Shown: in pieces, positions 61,916 to 64,000 of the stretch
Layout: every line of letters begins with the position of its first letter
How positions within the stretch are numbered: the stretch's first letter is position 1
Source: Nautilus pompilius
Taxonomy: Eukaryota; Mollusca; Cephalopoda; Nautilida; Nautilidae
Length of the DNA: 64,000 nt
NCBI GenBank assembly: GCA_018389105.1
Contig: JACATO010001549.1
Location: forward strand, 108,397-172,396
Reading direction: 5' to 3'
Notes under the pieces: model-generated
Seen by the model: only the letters and a program-made list of their open reading frames with translations
The model's database searches: none
What the model was told of the DNA's origin: nothing
Made by a program: the position numbers and the translations under genes

Positions 61916-62215
61916 GTGAACACCCAAACCCATCCACACCTATATTATAGCTGTATAACCTCACCTATACTTCCGCCTACATCTACAGCTACGTGTCGAC
62001 ACCGATACCTACTTCTATGTCCAGCCACACCTGTATTCACATACTTCGGCAGCTGCACATTGACACCATATTAGTTATATACTCACACCTATATCTACAC
62101 ATATGTTACAATTGCCTACTCACACCTGTATTTATATCTACGGCTGCATTCTGACACCTATATTACAGTTGTATGTCTACACCTTTATTTACATCTACAG
62201 CTGCATTCCCAGATT
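61916..62215. repeat. Degenerate tandem array of CACACCTATATT/CTACAGCTGCATT units
   Basis: A loose repeat of CACACCTRTATTTAYA and CTACAGCTGCATTC with units of about 25-35 bp, roughly nine copies. Several units carry (T/C)CACACCT (61934, 62025, 62083, 62120). Too diverged for a simple recent expansion. Confidence 0.7.
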
Positions 62216-63706
62216 TGTTTTCATTCATTTACATTTTAACTTCGGAAATTGATTTCATTGCGTTAGAACGAAACAACGGCAGCATAAACGTAGATGCAGG
62301 TGTGTATGCACCTGTGATATAAGAACACCTATAGGTGTGGGTATTATCGGTGATCACGTCGTGTGTTTATGGTCGGACTGTCTGCCTGCATCATCTAAGT
62401 AACTGTGACACCTTCCACTGAATTTGTGCATCGAATACCAAGGATGGTGATGATGAAGATGAAGAGTGCGATAGCACACCTGAGCCTCTCAGGAACAGAG
62501 CGATTGCGGGTCGAGGAGGCGGACAAACGGGGTAATGGTCAGACCGCGTACCGCCCAAAGCTTCTAAACCTGACTGGACGGGTTTGTCGCAAGGGCCGCT
62601 TCCTTCCGGGCCAAGTAGTAACTTCCGGGGGGAAAATAGGTTCCACTAGACATCAACAGCAGCAGCAGCATCTATGGGAAGATCATCATCCGCCCTTATC
62701 CCCTGGGCCACCAAAACCGTGAATCGGGCGCCTAAAGTTTACCGCTTTGCCCCGTACCAGAGACACGTGTCCCCATGCGGACATCAGCGAGGGGTCCTTC
62801 AGCCTGACCCGGCCTCGAGCATCGGCCCTACCCCTATAGTGCCCCCTGTTTCTATTTTTAAATGCACGGCAGGGGGGGGTTCTAAAATCTACCACGAGGG
62901 AAGACTAGACGACGGAACGGGTCGGCTAGCGGTACACCGTCAGCTTCTCTTCGACAGCCCCCGTTTGAAATGAAGAAGCCATGATTAGAACCCTAACCAA
63001 CAGGTGAACACTCCCCCCCCCAATCCACCCCTTGAAACAAACGTGACCGAGTACCGGCCTCTGGACGCGAGGTTCGATCTCCTGCACGTGACTAAGTTTT
63101 CGTCAAATCACCATCATTATCGTGTACCGTCAAGACTACGGGATCCAGCGGTGGGCTCCCCTAACCCTTCCACGCGGGGACCTCCTACCCAGCGTTCCGT
63201 GGCCAACAACACCCCGTACTAACGCACCCTAATGTCGTTATAAATCCGCCCCCTTCAGATAACGACTAGAACTTCTTGTATACAGAGAAAGCCATCATCC
63301 TGGGTTCCAGAAATTCCAGATGATGCTTGTCGCCCAACAGTAGCAGCGGGATGCTTGGACTTTACATTACAATGACTGACTCCCGAGCCAACAGGTATAG
63401 GTCCTCTCTCTCTCTACCCGCCATCGTTTTACCTGTCCGCTCGGGTAAACGATAAGGTAAACACGGGAGACAACCCCGGAGCGGCGGTCGTCCGCTAGAG
63501 AGCGTTGTCAATCTTGCCTGCCTATGGCACTTCCGACTTCGACAGGAAAGCCCTTACTAGAACTCCTCGATTTCCCCCCCCCCCTTTTTTTTCCTTCTTC
63601 TGGCGAACGAGTGCGAGAAGGGACCGCGTCACGATCCTGGTGGCTGTATCGATTTATCTGATAGAGAGGGTGGGTCGGGCATTGTAATGAACTACGACGG
63701 CTGTCT

Positions 63707-63774
63707 GCATCATAATAATATAATAATAAGATAATACTAATAATAATAATAATAATAAATAATAATAATAATAA
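63707..63774. repeat. (AAT)n microsatellite
   Basis: Interrupted AAT repeat, read directly. Confidence 0.95.
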
Positions 63775-64000
63775 CGGGATTAAGAGTTTACTCGAGATAT
63801 TCAGTGGTCACGATTACTGTATACGACTTTCTTTTACGCCAACCTACCTCTCTCCCCCCCCCGGGCCGCTGCAACGTCACAACTCGGGTGCAGCCTCGCT
63901 CGTCGCGGAGCCTGGCACCCACCAGCCACCCGTGTACAGATAACCCAGCAATATTTTAATTAATTATTTGTGGATAGATAAGCAGATAACCGATCATGGA

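Larger units (their letters stand above)
57300..64000. other. CpG-rich flank upstream of the zinc-finger gene, no supported gene
   Basis: No exon supported. Holds long GA/CT tracts, C-homopolymers, a degenerate tandem array (61916-62215), a motif-dense block (58030-58520) and an (AAT)n tract (63707-63774). It may contain promoter and 5' UTR exons of the zinc-finger gene, which is transcribed leftwards. Confidence 0.5.

Noticed and set aside
63080-63100. GAGGTTCGATCTCC, a B-box-like sequence suggesting a tRNA gene
   Set aside because: No A box at the right distance upstream and no cloverleaf pairing.

Overview
Eukaryotic nuclear DNA from an invertebrate animal, most likely a lophotrochozoan and probably a mollusc. 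This is inferred from intron-rich genes whose proteins match vertebrate orthologues almost residue for residue in length, AT-rich introns, and a mixture of Tc1/mariner, hAT, piggyBac-like, LINE and tRNA-derived SINE debris. The species cannot be fixed from the sequence alone.

The left half carries four recognisable, mostly housekeeping genes in two divergent pairs. A TSC22-domain family gene (minus strand; only the exon for the long N-terminal region is found, 10263-11890) is head to head with SPRYD7 (plus, 5 exons, 13003-20660, 196 aa). SPRYD7 converges on PCID2 (minus, 15 coding exons, 23274-37288, 399 aa, TREX-2 mRNA-export subunit). PCID2 is head to head, 451 bp apart, with TRAPPC14 (plus, 12 coding exons, 37740-45908, 590 aa, TRAPP II/ciliogenesis subunit). 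I rebuilt the exons by hand from splice sites and phase; all of them keep frame. One PCID2 intron (32917-34135) has every hallmark of a minor-spliceosome AT-AC intron.

At the far left, a possible terminal exon of an unidentified minus-strand gene (1003-1236) lies beside a fossil integrase of KRBA2/SCAND3 type. From about 49.5 kb rightwards the sequence changes character: it becomes GC- and CpG-richer and gene-poor, with long GA/CT tracts, a 49-bp tandem repeat carrying CACGTG, and stretches dense in transcription-factor-like motifs. The only convincing coding sequence there is a C2H2 zinc-finger protein (56207-57049, minus). This looks like the regulatory surroundings of a transcription factor gene, in contrast to the CpG-poor housekeeping cluster on the left.

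The four left genes do not form a pathway. Their human relatives sit on 13q14 (TSC22D1, SPRYD7), 13q34 (PCID2) and 7q22.1 (TSC22D4, TRAPPC14), so the cluster may preserve an old bilaterian linkage.
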